NCBI GenBank assembly: GCA_934464705.1
Contig: CAKSKB010000004.1
Coordinates: 62,001 to 126,000 of the forward strand
Length of the DNA: 64,000 nt
Reading direction: 5' to 3'
From: an uncultured Clostridia bacterium
GTDB taxonomy: Bacteria; Bacillota; Clostridia; HGM11514
A program made the translations under genes and the position numbers. Positions within the stretch are counted from its first letter, which is position 1, and every line of letters starts with the position of its first letter. The notes beneath the pieces are model-generated. The model had not been told where the DNA came from, made no database searches, and saw only the letters and a list, made by a program, of their open reading frames with translations. Below, one piece after another: positions 54,354-61,279 of the stretch.

Positions 54354-54380
54354 ACATACCACCGCCTTTGTTTATTTTCT

Positions 54381-54409
54381 ATTTTACATTATTTTAAATC
54401 ATTTGTCAA
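54381..54409 (-). promoter_or_regulatory. Sigma-A promoter of the V-ATPase operon
   Basis: On the minus strand TTGACA (54409-54404) and TAAAAT (54386-54381), spacer 17 bases. Confidence 0.75.
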
Positions 54410-54430
54410 TATTTATTCGGCAAAATTTGC

Positions 54431-54463
54431 AAAAAACGCCCCGGGAAAGCTCCGAAGCGTTTT
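54431..54463 (-). terminator. Terminator after the LRR lipoprotein gene
   Basis: On the minus strand AAACGCTTCGG pairs with CCGGGGCGTTT, followed by TTTTTT. It ends the mtrB-pfkA-pgsA-lipoprotein unit. Confidence 0.75.
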
Positions 54464-54509
54464 ATCTTCTGTAAAATCAAAAATATTAATCAGCAAACTC
54501 TCTGCATAA

Positions 54510-55172
54510 TTATTTTACAATTTCACAGGGAACGCCGTATTTTTCAGCCTGTGCCTGAGCTGCGGAGCCTTCCTCACAGTAAATGGTAAGAGAGGAGCAA
54601 CCTGTAAACAGGTCATCACCGAACACGGTTACGGTCGAAGGAATTTCAAGCTTTTTCAGCGATGAACAGCCGTAAAAAGCGCCCTTGTCGATTTTAGTAA
54701 CCGTGGACGGAATATTGATTTCTTCAAGAGATGAGCAGCTGCCGAAAGCGCCCATACCAATTTCCCTCACGCCTTCGCCGAGGGTAACTTTTTTAAGATT
54801 TTCGCAGAATGCAAATGCGCTGCTGCCGATAGAATCAACAGTACCGGATATTTCGGCGGTTTCGATATTTTCAAACTTATAGAATGAAAATGTTCCAATA
54901 TAAGTCACGCCGTCCGATACCTTAACGGCAGAAAATTTGTCCTTTTCCGAAAACCACGGGATACTTTCGTTTTCAACCTCATAGGTATTATAGTCGAACA
55001 TACGCACAGAGCCGTTCAGCACAAGCGTGTTGTTCTCGATATTCCAGCCGACTATTTGGTTATTCTCCTTAATCGCCGGATTTGCGGTATTTGGTGTTTC
55101 GCCGGATTTTCCGCACGAGCAAAGCGTGAGGGCAACCGCAGCGGCAACCAGAACACTCAAAATTTTCTTCAT
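54510..55172 (-). CDS. BspA-type leucine-rich repeat lipoprotein
   Basis: A 220-residue lipoprotein with lipobox LCSC (Cys at about 20), a beta-rich linker, and five LRR_5 units (AEISGTVDSIGSSAFAFC, EINIPSTVTKIDKGAFYGC, KLEIPSTVTVFGDDLFTGC). A short relative of the BspA-like protein at 11661. It would sit outside the membrane and may bind a surface ligand. Cotranscribed after pgsA. Confidence 0.85.
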   Translation of the reverse strand: MKKILSVLVAAAVALTLCSCGKSGETPNTANPAIKENNQIVGWNIENNTLVLNGSVRMFDYNTYEVENESIPWFSEKDKFSAVKVSDGVTYIGTFSFYKFENIETAEISGTVDSIGSSAFAFCENLKKVTLGEGVREIGMGAFGSCSSLEEINIPSTVTKIDKGAFYGCSSLKKLEIPSTVTVFGDDLFTGCSSLTIYCEEGSAAQAQAEKYGVPCEIVK

Positions 55173-55196
55173 GGATAAAAACTCCTTAATATCTTT

Positions 55197-55733
55197 TTAT
55201 ATTGCAGCCTTTCCTTTTTTCGCAATTCTGACAAAGTGAGCAAAGTACCTAAGCAGCGAATAAATCATAGCCGCAACCGTCAGAACAATGAGCGCCGTGG
55301 CAATATAATCGAGCCTGTTGAATATGATAATGTAAAGCATTGTCACATAAAAAAGCACCGTTGCAGCCTTGCCGTACCATTCTGCCGGAATTGCGGTTTT
55401 GCGTTTGCAGAAATAAAGAATACTTCCGCCCAGAATCATGATAAGCTCTTTTGCGGCAATAACGGCGATTGCCCATTTGGGAATTTTACCGTCCGCCCAC
55501 AGGGTTATTATAACCGAAAGCTGCATAAGCTTATCCGCAAGAGGGTCAAGAACTTGTCCGGTAACCGTAACAATATTAAATTTTCTTGCAATAAAACCGT
55601 CTGCAACATCGGTTGCGCCCGCCAGAGCGACAACTGCGGCTGCCGTAACAGGGCTGCCCGTAACATACAGCCATATAAACACCGGCACAAGCAATATTCT
55701 GCAAACTGTCATGATATTGGGAATATACTTCAC
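55197..55733 (-). CDS. pgsA: CDP-diacylglycerol-glycerol-3-phosphate 3-phosphatidyltransferase
   Basis: A 178-residue membrane enzyme that makes phosphatidylglycerol phosphate. The CDP-alcohol phosphotransferase signature D-VA-DG-FI-AR-(8)-G-(3)-D-(3)-D is complete (residues about 42-69). Five to six membrane helices are seen. The start is GTG at 55733; no in-frame ATG is nearby. It lies 33 bases downstream of pfkA and 24 upstream of the LRR lipoprotein gene. Confidence 0.93.
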   Translation of the reverse strand: MKYIPNIMTVCRILLVPVFIWLYVTGSPVTAAAVVALAGATDVADGFIARKFNIVTVTGQVLDPLADKLMQLSVIITLWADGKIPKWAIAVIAAKELIMILGGSILYFCKRKTAIPAEWYGKAATVLFYVTMLYIIIFNRLDYIATALIVLTVAAMIYSLLRYFAHFVRIAKKGKAAI

Positions 55734-55766
55734 GCTGCAACCCCATTTCCTTCCGTCAAAATTTTA

Positions 55767-56750
55767 TTACACGCTGAGAACTTTGAATTTGCGATAAAGT
55801 TCTTCGTCAATGGTTTTAACCATATTAAGACCCTCAAGAATATCAAAATCGCATATTTTGTTATCTTTAAACGCAATTACACGGTTTCCGATACCTTCAG
55901 CGAGAAGCTCGATAGCCTTTACGCCCATTTCGCTTGCCATAACACGGTCGCGAACCGAAGGACTTCCGCCCCTCTGCACATAACCGAGGATCGTTGCACG
56001 GGTTTCGATACCGGTAACATCTTCGATTTTCTTTGCAAGTTCCATCGAACCGCCGATACCTTCGGCAACGATAATCATATTGTGCTTTTTACCGCGTTTT
56101 TTATTCTCAAAAATAGGTTTAAGAACATCTTTATCGAAATCATAAGGATGTTCGGGAATAAGTACAATTTCGGCGCCGACCGCAACGCCGACGGTAAGAG
56201 CGATATGTCCGGCATTTCTGCCCATAACCTCAACAACCGAGCATCTTTCGTGGCTGATAGCGGTATCCCTGATTTTATCCACCGCATACTGAACGGTGTT
56301 AAGGCAGGTGTCGTATCCTATTGTGTAGTCGGAGCAGCCTATGTCATTATCGATAGTACCGGGAATCCCGACCGTAGGGAAGCCCTTAAGGCTCAAAGCC
56401 CTTGCACCCTGGAAAGAACCGTCGCCGCCGATAACCACCAGACCTTCAAGACCGTATGCACGGGCAACGGATATAGCCCTCAGCTGACCCTCATCCGTCT
56501 TGAATTCTTTGCTTCTTGCGGTTTGAAGAATCGTACCGCCCCTTTGGATTATATCACTTACCGAGCGTGCGTTAAGCTCTTTGATATCGCAGTTTAAGAG
56601 ACCCTCATAGCCTCTCTGCACACCCATAACCTTAAGACCTTTTTCTATACCCGCACGAACCACCGCACGAACGGCTGCATTCATACCAGGAGAGTCCCCT
56701 CCGCTTGTAAGCACGCCGATTGTTGATATTTTTTTAATCTCTTCTGCCAT
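55767..56750 (-). CDS. pfkA: ATP-dependent 6-phosphofructokinase
   Basis: A 327-residue glycolytic enzyme. GVLTSGGDSPGMNAA, GGDGSFQGA (ATP-type) and GIPGTIDNDIGCSDYTIGYDT identify the bacterial ATP-dependent PfkA. The start was set at the second ATG, 56750, nine bases after AGGAG; the earlier ATG at 56759 abuts that site. mtrB (TRAP) is upstream by 15 bases, so both are on one message. Confidence 0.96.
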   Translation of the reverse strand: MAEEIKKISTIGVLTSGGDSPGMNAAVRAVVRAGIEKGLKVMGVQRGYEGLLNCDIKELNARSVSDIIQRGGTILQTARSKEFKTDEGQLRAISVARAYGLEGLVVIGGDGSFQGARALSLKGFPTVGIPGTIDNDIGCSDYTIGYDTCLNTVQYAVDKIRDTAISHERCSVVEVMGRNAGHIALTVGVAVGAEIVLIPEHPYDFDKDVLKPIFENKKRGKKHNMIIVAEGIGGSMELAKKIEDVTGIETRATILGYVQRGGSPSVRDRVMASEMGVKAIELLAEGIGNRVIAFKDNKICDFDILEGLNMVKTIDEELYRKFKVLSV

Positions 56751-56765
56751 GTTGTTCATCTCCTG

Positions 56766-56996
56766 TTAATCACCAATTTCAATAATTCCGTATTTGCAGT
56801 AAACCTTGCACTTTCCTCTGATTTTCATAGCGGAGGTGTTTTCGGTAAACTGTGCAAAATACGCCTCGCCCTTGTCGAGCTTCTCGGTATGGTGGAACTT
56901 CGTTGCGCCGCCTCTTGTAATACCGATTATATTAACTCCGTCCTCTTCCGCCTTAACGGCAATAAAGTCAGAGCATACAACATTTTCGTCATTCAT
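56766..56996 (-). CDS. mtrB: Tryptophan RNA-binding attenuation protein (TRAP/MtrB) homologue
   Basis: A 76-residue protein aligned by memory with Bacillus TRAP over nearly its whole length: SDFIAVKAEEDGVNIIGITRG, TKFHHTEKLDKGEAYFAQFTE and TSAMKIRG. The lysine of KLDKGE and the Lys/Arg of MKIRG that contact GAG/UAG triplets in TRAP are kept, as are the Trp-binding loop residues. TRAP forms an 11-mer ring and binds RNA when tryptophan is high. No trp genes lie in the window; it leads an operon with pfkA, pgsA and a lipoprotein. A GAGGAG ribosome site precedes the start. Confidence 0.88.
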   Translation of the reverse strand: MNDENVVCSDFIAVKAEEDGVNIIGITRGGATKFHHTEKLDKGEAYFAQFTENTSAMKIRGKCKVYCKYGIIEIGD

Positions 56997-57021
56997 GATA
57001 CCACTCCTCTTCTATCATTTT

Positions 57022-57051
57022 ATTTTACCCTATTTATAGGTAAAAAGTCAA
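57022..57051 (-). promoter_or_regulatory. Promoter of mtrB-pfkA with palindrome
   Basis: On the minus strand TTGACT (57051-57046) and TAAAAT (57027-57022) with an 18-base spacer. The near-palindrome TTTTACCCTAT...ATAGGTAAAA covers 57023-57045, so a repressor or activator site is plausible. Confidence 0.65.
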
Positions 57052-57082
57052 GTGTTTTTGCAAAATAAGTTAAAATTTTTTC

Positions 57083-57121
57083 AAAAAAACGGGGAATATC
57101 CGAAAAAATCGGATATTCCCC
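57083..57121 (-). terminator. Terminator after the Cys-rich gene
   Basis: A 13-bp perfect stem (57091-57103 with 57109-57121) with an A5 loop, followed on the minus strand by GTTTTTTT. Confidence 0.85.
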
Positions 57122-57129
57122 GAAAAAAG

Positions 57130-57297
57130 TCAGTCGCCGCAGCCGCCGCAATTGCAATTACAGTTGCAGTTGCAATCGTTTGAGCCTGCCTGGGCATTGT
57201 AAATATCCATGCTGACATAGCCTCGTCTTTCTTCCTGCCAGCGTCTGCATCGGCTGTTTCTTGCTCTTGTTCTTCTGTTGTTATTACATCCGCACAT
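57130..57297 (-). CDS. Small Cys- and Arg-rich protein
   Basis: A 55-residue frame with its own AAAGGGGAA ribosome site six bases from ATG and a dedicated terminator. The N-terminal part is basic (MCGCNNNRRTRARNSRCRRW), the C-terminal part is an alternating Cys-Asn stretch (DCNCNCNCNCGGCGD). Nine Cys in total. It is not a family I recognise. A metal-binding, redox or secreted peptide role is possible; no maturation enzymes are nearby and no signal peptide is present. Confidence 0.65.
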   Translation of the reverse strand: MCGCNNNRRTRARNSRCRRWQEERRGYVSMDIYNAQAGSNDCNCNCNCNCGGCGD

Positions 57298-57367
57298 TAC
57301 GAATTCCCCTTTTGTGAAATAATTCGACTTCCGAAATCATAATATGCAAAATCGGCAAAAGGCGTTA

Positions 57368-57817
57368 CTAAATGCGGTTAAGGATATAGACCGTAATATT
57401 CAGATACCCGGCAAACAGAAGCCATGCTATATAAGGCAGCTGCATAAGACCGGCGGGCTTGTCGCATTTCAGGAAATTTACGGTCATCAGTATAACCAGC
57501 ACAAGAAGCGCCAGCAGCCAGACGAACGAAAACAGAAATGCGTTGGCATTGAAAAACCAAATTGACCAGAAGAAGTTGAACGCTAACTGAAGCCAATAAT
57601 AAACTGCGCCCTTTTCGCAGCCTTTTTTTGAAATTCTTGTATAGCCCACCGCCATAAGTATATAAAGAACGCTCCACACAATCGGAAAAACAACCGACGG
57701 CGGCGTAAGCGGTGCCTGAACAAAATCGCTTGTAAAGCTTTTCATTGAACCGCCCGTAAGAATCGAAGAAAGTCCGCCCACCGCCAGTGCAACGGCAATA
57801 TTAACTATATAATTCAA
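57368..57817 (-). CDS. tspO: TspO/MBR family protein
   Basis: A 149-residue, tryptophan-containing, five-helix membrane protein with TspO marks APLTPPSVVFPIVWSVLY and FNFFWSIWFF. TspO relatives bind porphyrins and sterol-like ligands; the bacterial role is linked to stress. The start is TTG at 57817; the next in-frame ATG is 24 codons in. The ribosome site GAGGGTGA lies inside the arm of a hairpin (next entry). Confidence 0.9.
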   Translation of the reverse strand: MNYIVNIAVALAVGGLSSILTGGSMKSFTSDFVQAPLTPPSVVFPIVWSVLYILMAVGYTRISKKGCEKGAVYYWLQLAFNFFWSIWFFNANAFLFSFVWLLALLVLVILMTVNFLKCDKPAGLMQLPYIAWLLFAGYLNITVYILNRI

Positions 57818-57856
57818 AAAATCACCCTCTTTGATATAAGTATATTCAAAGAGGGT
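57814..57856 (-). terminator. Terminator hairpin that contains the tspO ribosome site
   Basis: On the minus strand an 11-bp stem (57856-57846 with 57834-57824) is followed by GATTTTTTG. It ends the exported-protein message, and its distal arm holds GAGGGTGA and lies directly before the TTG start of tspO, so read-through RNA would hide the ribosome site. Confidence 0.75.
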
Positions 57857-57871
57857 GGGAATTATTACATA

Positions 57872-60800
57872 TTATTGAATTGTAACCACTTTTTCATCAC
57901 CGGTGATTACTGTGTTGTCGGAAAGCTTGATATAAGGCTGAATTCTGTACGTTCCCGAAACAAGGCCCGCACCGAACATTCTTATTCCGTAGGTAGTTCC
58001 CTCCGGAACAGCAAATGCCGGAAGAGTAAGTGTAATGTCGTCCTTGTTTGTTATATAATATCCGCATTCGGAAATTGTTTTTCCGTAGCCTGTGTCGATT
58101 GTTGCATAGCCGACAATCGTATTTGAAGGTGCATAATCATCGGAATACCTATAATCGTAGGCAACTGCAGGCTCGCCCGTTGTAACGGTCGGAGCAGTTT
58201 CGGACTTTGCAGCAAATGTAACATTAAGCGCCTTTTGGCTGTCAATGTTAAGCACTGTCGAAAATCCGTTCTCGTCCTTTACCGGAATTTTGCTTCCGTC
58301 AAATTCAACAGACTCAATCTTGCTGCCTTCGGCGGGAGTGAAAGTAAATGTTCTTTCTCCGCATTCTACATTGTTTGAACCGTCAGCCATTGTAACAGCC
58401 GTATCGTCAGCTTCGGTAAACGAAACCGTACCGCTGCCGGTCTTTGTAAGGGTTACGGGAAGACAATACTTGATTTCGGTAACCTTCATTTCGTTGAATG
58501 TACGGGGCGAAGTGTAGAAAGAAATGCTCTCCACAGAAGTAACATCCTTTGATTTTGCCGTCCATGTTTTGCCGCCATCGCCGCTTATAGAATAAACATC
58601 CAGCGTGGAGCTTATATTTGCAAAATCTTCACTGTTAAAGCCCGGATTGATATTTGCACCCCATGGCGTTCCGTTTACATATCCTGCAGTCTGCATATAT
58701 ATCTGCTGGCCTATACCCTTTACAACAAAATCATACTTGTAGCTTCTGCCCAAATAGTAGGTGAACAGCTTTGAATTATTCTCGTTTGATATACTGAAAT
58801 ATGCGTGCGGAGGAGTATCTTCCGTAGTTTTTGAAGCCTTTGCATATGTAACATAGCCGTTTTCGGCATCATACGCAACTCCCACACCGTCTCTTATTTT
58901 AAGCCTTCTGTTTCTGTCTGTTGTTGCAACGTTTGCGTAACCGGAGTCGGTGCCTCCAATCGCAGTACCCTTGAAATCTTCGTAGAAAACTTCTTTTTCC
59001 ACTCTGGAAAGGCCTTCGATTTCCGTATAATTAATCCTGTATTCCGCATCGTCATTAATATTTGAAACGGTATAAGACCTTCCGTTTACGGTATAGGTTT
59101 CGGTATTAAATCCGAGTGCATCATGCCTTTCGATTGTGCTTATAATCTTGTCGGGCGCATTTGTTTCAAATGTAATGCTTTCGCCCGCTCTGACCGGTAT
59201 ATTCGAGCCGTTATTAACAACCGTGCCGTTTGCTGTAAGCCGGATGTTCTGCGCCATCACAACCGAAGCTGTGTATTCGGGCTTTACTGTAGGATAATCC
59301 GCTATGTAAAGCTCGTCAAACTTATACGTATTGGCAGTGTTCGGTCTGGCGCCTCTGAGTTCAAGATAACTTGCATAATCCTGACTGTCGGCATAGTCGC
59401 TTACAGGCATTATTGAGCGGTAAACCAAAACACCGTCAATATATACATTTACATAACCGCTGTTATCAATGAACGCTATCACCTGATGCCAGCCCTTTGT
59501 TGCTTTAACGCCGTCACCCTTATTCCACGGGGAATACTTTTCGCCGGTCGCAGATGTTTTTCCTACATTAACATTGTAGTTAAAAGCGGCTTTTCTTGAT
59601 CTTGCATCCGGACGAAGATTTTTCAAAAACAAACTGAAATAATTTGCGTTTGTACCATCATCGTAGAACCAGCCGCCGAGAAGGCGGTACTTGCCGTCCG
59701 CCCAGTCATATCCGCCGTTCGTTTCGGTATTGACATTTGAGCCGTGATATGCTCTGAGCTGCCATGAGCCCTCAAGACCGTTGCGCCATGCAAGACAGGA
59801 TGTGCTCCCTGCTTCATGCCCCGGTTCATTGTACCCGTAAGTTGAGTTTGTGTTGTACATTGCACCATTTATGTTGGTTGCATTCTGGAATATTACCGAC
59901 GCAGAAACTTTCTTCCCATCGGCATTGCTGTAGGTTGCGGTCACGATTGACATGCCGTTTACACTGCCCGAACCGAGAAGAGCTCCGTGAAGATTAAATG
60001 CCAACGGATTCGAAGTGGTATATTTAAGAAAAGCGCTGCCTGTTATATCCGTTTCATTGCCCTCGCTGTCATACGCTGTAACAACAATGGGGCGATAGTC
60101 CCTCGGAGAGTTGTTATAGAGGGTTTTGTTTCCGGAAAGTGAAATCCTGTCGTAATTTACGGCAGTTTCTTCACCTTCTTTAAATGTAACGTCAAAGCTT
60201 CCGACATCCGTAATCTTATCGGAATTAAAGTTGAAACTGAACTTGCCGGAAGCCCCTTCAATTTCAACACCGTTATATTTAACGGAATCAATAACATATC
60301 CCGCTTCCGAAACAATCAAAAATCCGGGTTCCGTTTGTTTTTCAAATGCAACAATATCGCCGTTTGCAAGAAGCCTGTCTTCGATAAGGTTCTTGCCGTC
60401 ATGGTCGCTGTATTTGGTGATATACACCGAACCGTTTGAGCCGATATTGAACTTTGTGTCATAATGCGAAATCGTTTCCTCAAGATCCAGACCGTATAAT
60501 GTGTATTTAACGCTTTTTTTCTTATCGGCCCACATCTCGAATTTGCTGAACGTGTCATATATCCCGTTATTCAAGCTTGACGGAATATATATAAGCTCAT
60601 GCGGATGAGTTTCAAACGTCGTTTTCTCAGTCGTAACATTGATTCCGTTCCATCTGAACTGCGTATACGTGGAGGTGGTGCCTTCGGTAACAGTGCTTTT
60701 AAACTTTACGAAGTCGGTCTTGCCGTTTGTGCTTATGCTGACCTGGTGATTAAAGACCGAAGGGATGGCATCTCCGCCTTCAACCGCCTCCGCGCTTGCT

Positions 60801-61078
60801 TCCAAGCTGAATTTGTAAATTCTCCCTATGTACAGCTTAGGCTTCTGCTTGGGAGAAAAACTCGCTCTTTCTAGAGCGTCCCAGGTATAAGTGCCTGCCC
60901 CGCTGTCCACCACCCCGCCGGGTGCCGAAGCGGTGAGCGTAGCGTCCGGCCCAAAAACACCTTGAAAGATTTTTGAGGTTGTCTTGTGAACCGAAAGCTC
61001 GGGTTCCTCTGCGCCAACCGCCGTAAAACACGAAAAAACCAAGGCAAGCGCGAGAATTATGGACAAATAACGTTTCAT
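57872..61078 (-). CDS. Large exported protein with lectin-like domain
   Basis: A 1068-residue secreted protein. Signal peptide (1 to about 23, VGA-EEP). About 30-210 and 690-880 are related beta-sandwich-like regions with FKSTVT and NPGFNSEDFANISS; a Bacterial-repeat/InlB-like segment lies near 215-300 and again near 890-950 (SGTVSF...VECGERTFTFTPAEGSKIESVEFDG). About 400-610 is a laminin-G/concanavalin-like domain (KGWHQVIAFIDNSGYVNVYIDGVLVYRS). No SLH, stalk or LPXTG element was found. Function is not known; the make-up suggests carbohydrate binding or adhesion. Its promoter has a run of ten G. Confidence 0.8.
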   Translation of the reverse strand: MKRYLSIILALALVFSCFTAVGAEEPELSVHKTTSKIFQGVFGPDATLTASAPGGVVDSGAGTYTWDALERASFSPKQKPKLYIGRIYKFSLEASAEAVEGGDAIPSVFNHQVSISTNGKTDFVKFKSTVTEGTTSTYTQFRWNGINVTTEKTTFETHPHELIYIPSSLNNGIYDTFSKFEMWADKKKSVKYTLYGLDLEETISHYDTKFNIGSNGSVYITKYSDHDGKNLIEDRLLANGDIVAFEKQTEPGFLIVSEAGYVIDSVKYNGVEIEGASGKFSFNFNSDKITDVGSFDVTFKEGEETAVNYDRISLSGNKTLYNNSPRDYRPIVVTAYDSEGNETDITGSAFLKYTTSNPLAFNLHGALLGSGSVNGMSIVTATYSNADGKKVSASVIFQNATNINGAMYNTNSTYGYNEPGHEAGSTSCLAWRNGLEGSWQLRAYHGSNVNTETNGGYDWADGKYRLLGGWFYDDGTNANYFSLFLKNLRPDARSRKAAFNYNVNVGKTSATGEKYSPWNKGDGVKATKGWHQVIAFIDNSGYVNVYIDGVLVYRSIMPVSDYADSQDYASYLELRGARPNTANTYKFDELYIADYPTVKPEYTASVVMAQNIRLTANGTVVNNGSNIPVRAGESITFETNAPDKIISTIERHDALGFNTETYTVNGRSYTVSNINDDAEYRINYTEIEGLSRVEKEVFYEDFKGTAIGGTDSGYANVATTDRNRRLKIRDGVGVAYDAENGYVTYAKASKTTEDTPPHAYFSISNENNSKLFTYYLGRSYKYDFVVKGIGQQIYMQTAGYVNGTPWGANINPGFNSEDFANISSTLDVYSISGDGGKTWTAKSKDVTSVESISFYTSPRTFNEMKVTEIKYCLPVTLTKTGSGTVSFTEADDTAVTMADGSNNVECGERTFTFTPAEGSKIESVEFDGSKIPVKDENGFSTVLNIDSQKALNVTFAAKSETAPTVTTGEPAVAYDYRYSDDYAPSNTIVGYATIDTGYGKTISECGYYITNKDDITLTLPAFAVPEGTTYGIRMFGAGLVSGTYRIQPYIKLSDNTVITGDEKVVTIQ

Positions 61079-61117
61079 AAAATATACACTCTCCTTTTAT
61101 ACATTTATATCAAGTTA

Positions 61118-61147
61118 ATTATACCCCCCCCCCGACGATTTTGTCAA
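61118..61147 (-). promoter_or_regulatory. Promoter with homopolymeric G10 in its spacer
   Basis: On the minus strand TTGACA (61147-61142) and TATAAT (61123-61118) have an 18-base spacer whose last ten bases are all G (C at 61124-61133 on plus). A one-base slip would change the spacer to 17 or 19, altering promoter strength. AAGGAGAG precedes the start at 61078. Confidence 0.8.
61124..61133. repeat. Ten-base homopolymer C/G tract
   Basis: Ten consecutive C on plus (G on minus), the longest G/C homopolymer noticed in the window, located exactly between -35 and -10 of the exported protein promoter. Confidence 0.9.
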
Positions 61148-61217
61148 TGCTTTTAAAATACATTTTTTAATTTCGGCGGTTTGCATAGTTTCTCGCCTTG
61201 TCTTTTGTGCACAATGC

Positions 61218-61259
61218 CGAAAAATCGGCGGCAAGACATAGTTGCCCTGCCGCCGATTT
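61218..61259 (-). terminator. Terminator after valS
   Basis: A 12-bp GC-rich stem (61222-61233 with 61248-61259); on the minus strand the distal arm ends in GATTTTTC, a short T run. Confidence 0.7.
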
Positions 61260-61279
61260 GCTTTGATTTTCGTGTGTTT

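Noticed and set aside
55236..56597. 453-codon frame on plus across pgsA and pfkA
   Set aside because: Antisense to two well recognised enzymes; long only because of codon bias in those genes.
57130..57200. GCA/ATTGCA-rich stretch as a possible satellite repeat
   Set aside because: It is the coding of the alternating Cys-Asn tail of the small protein, in frame and with a stop; not an independent repeat.
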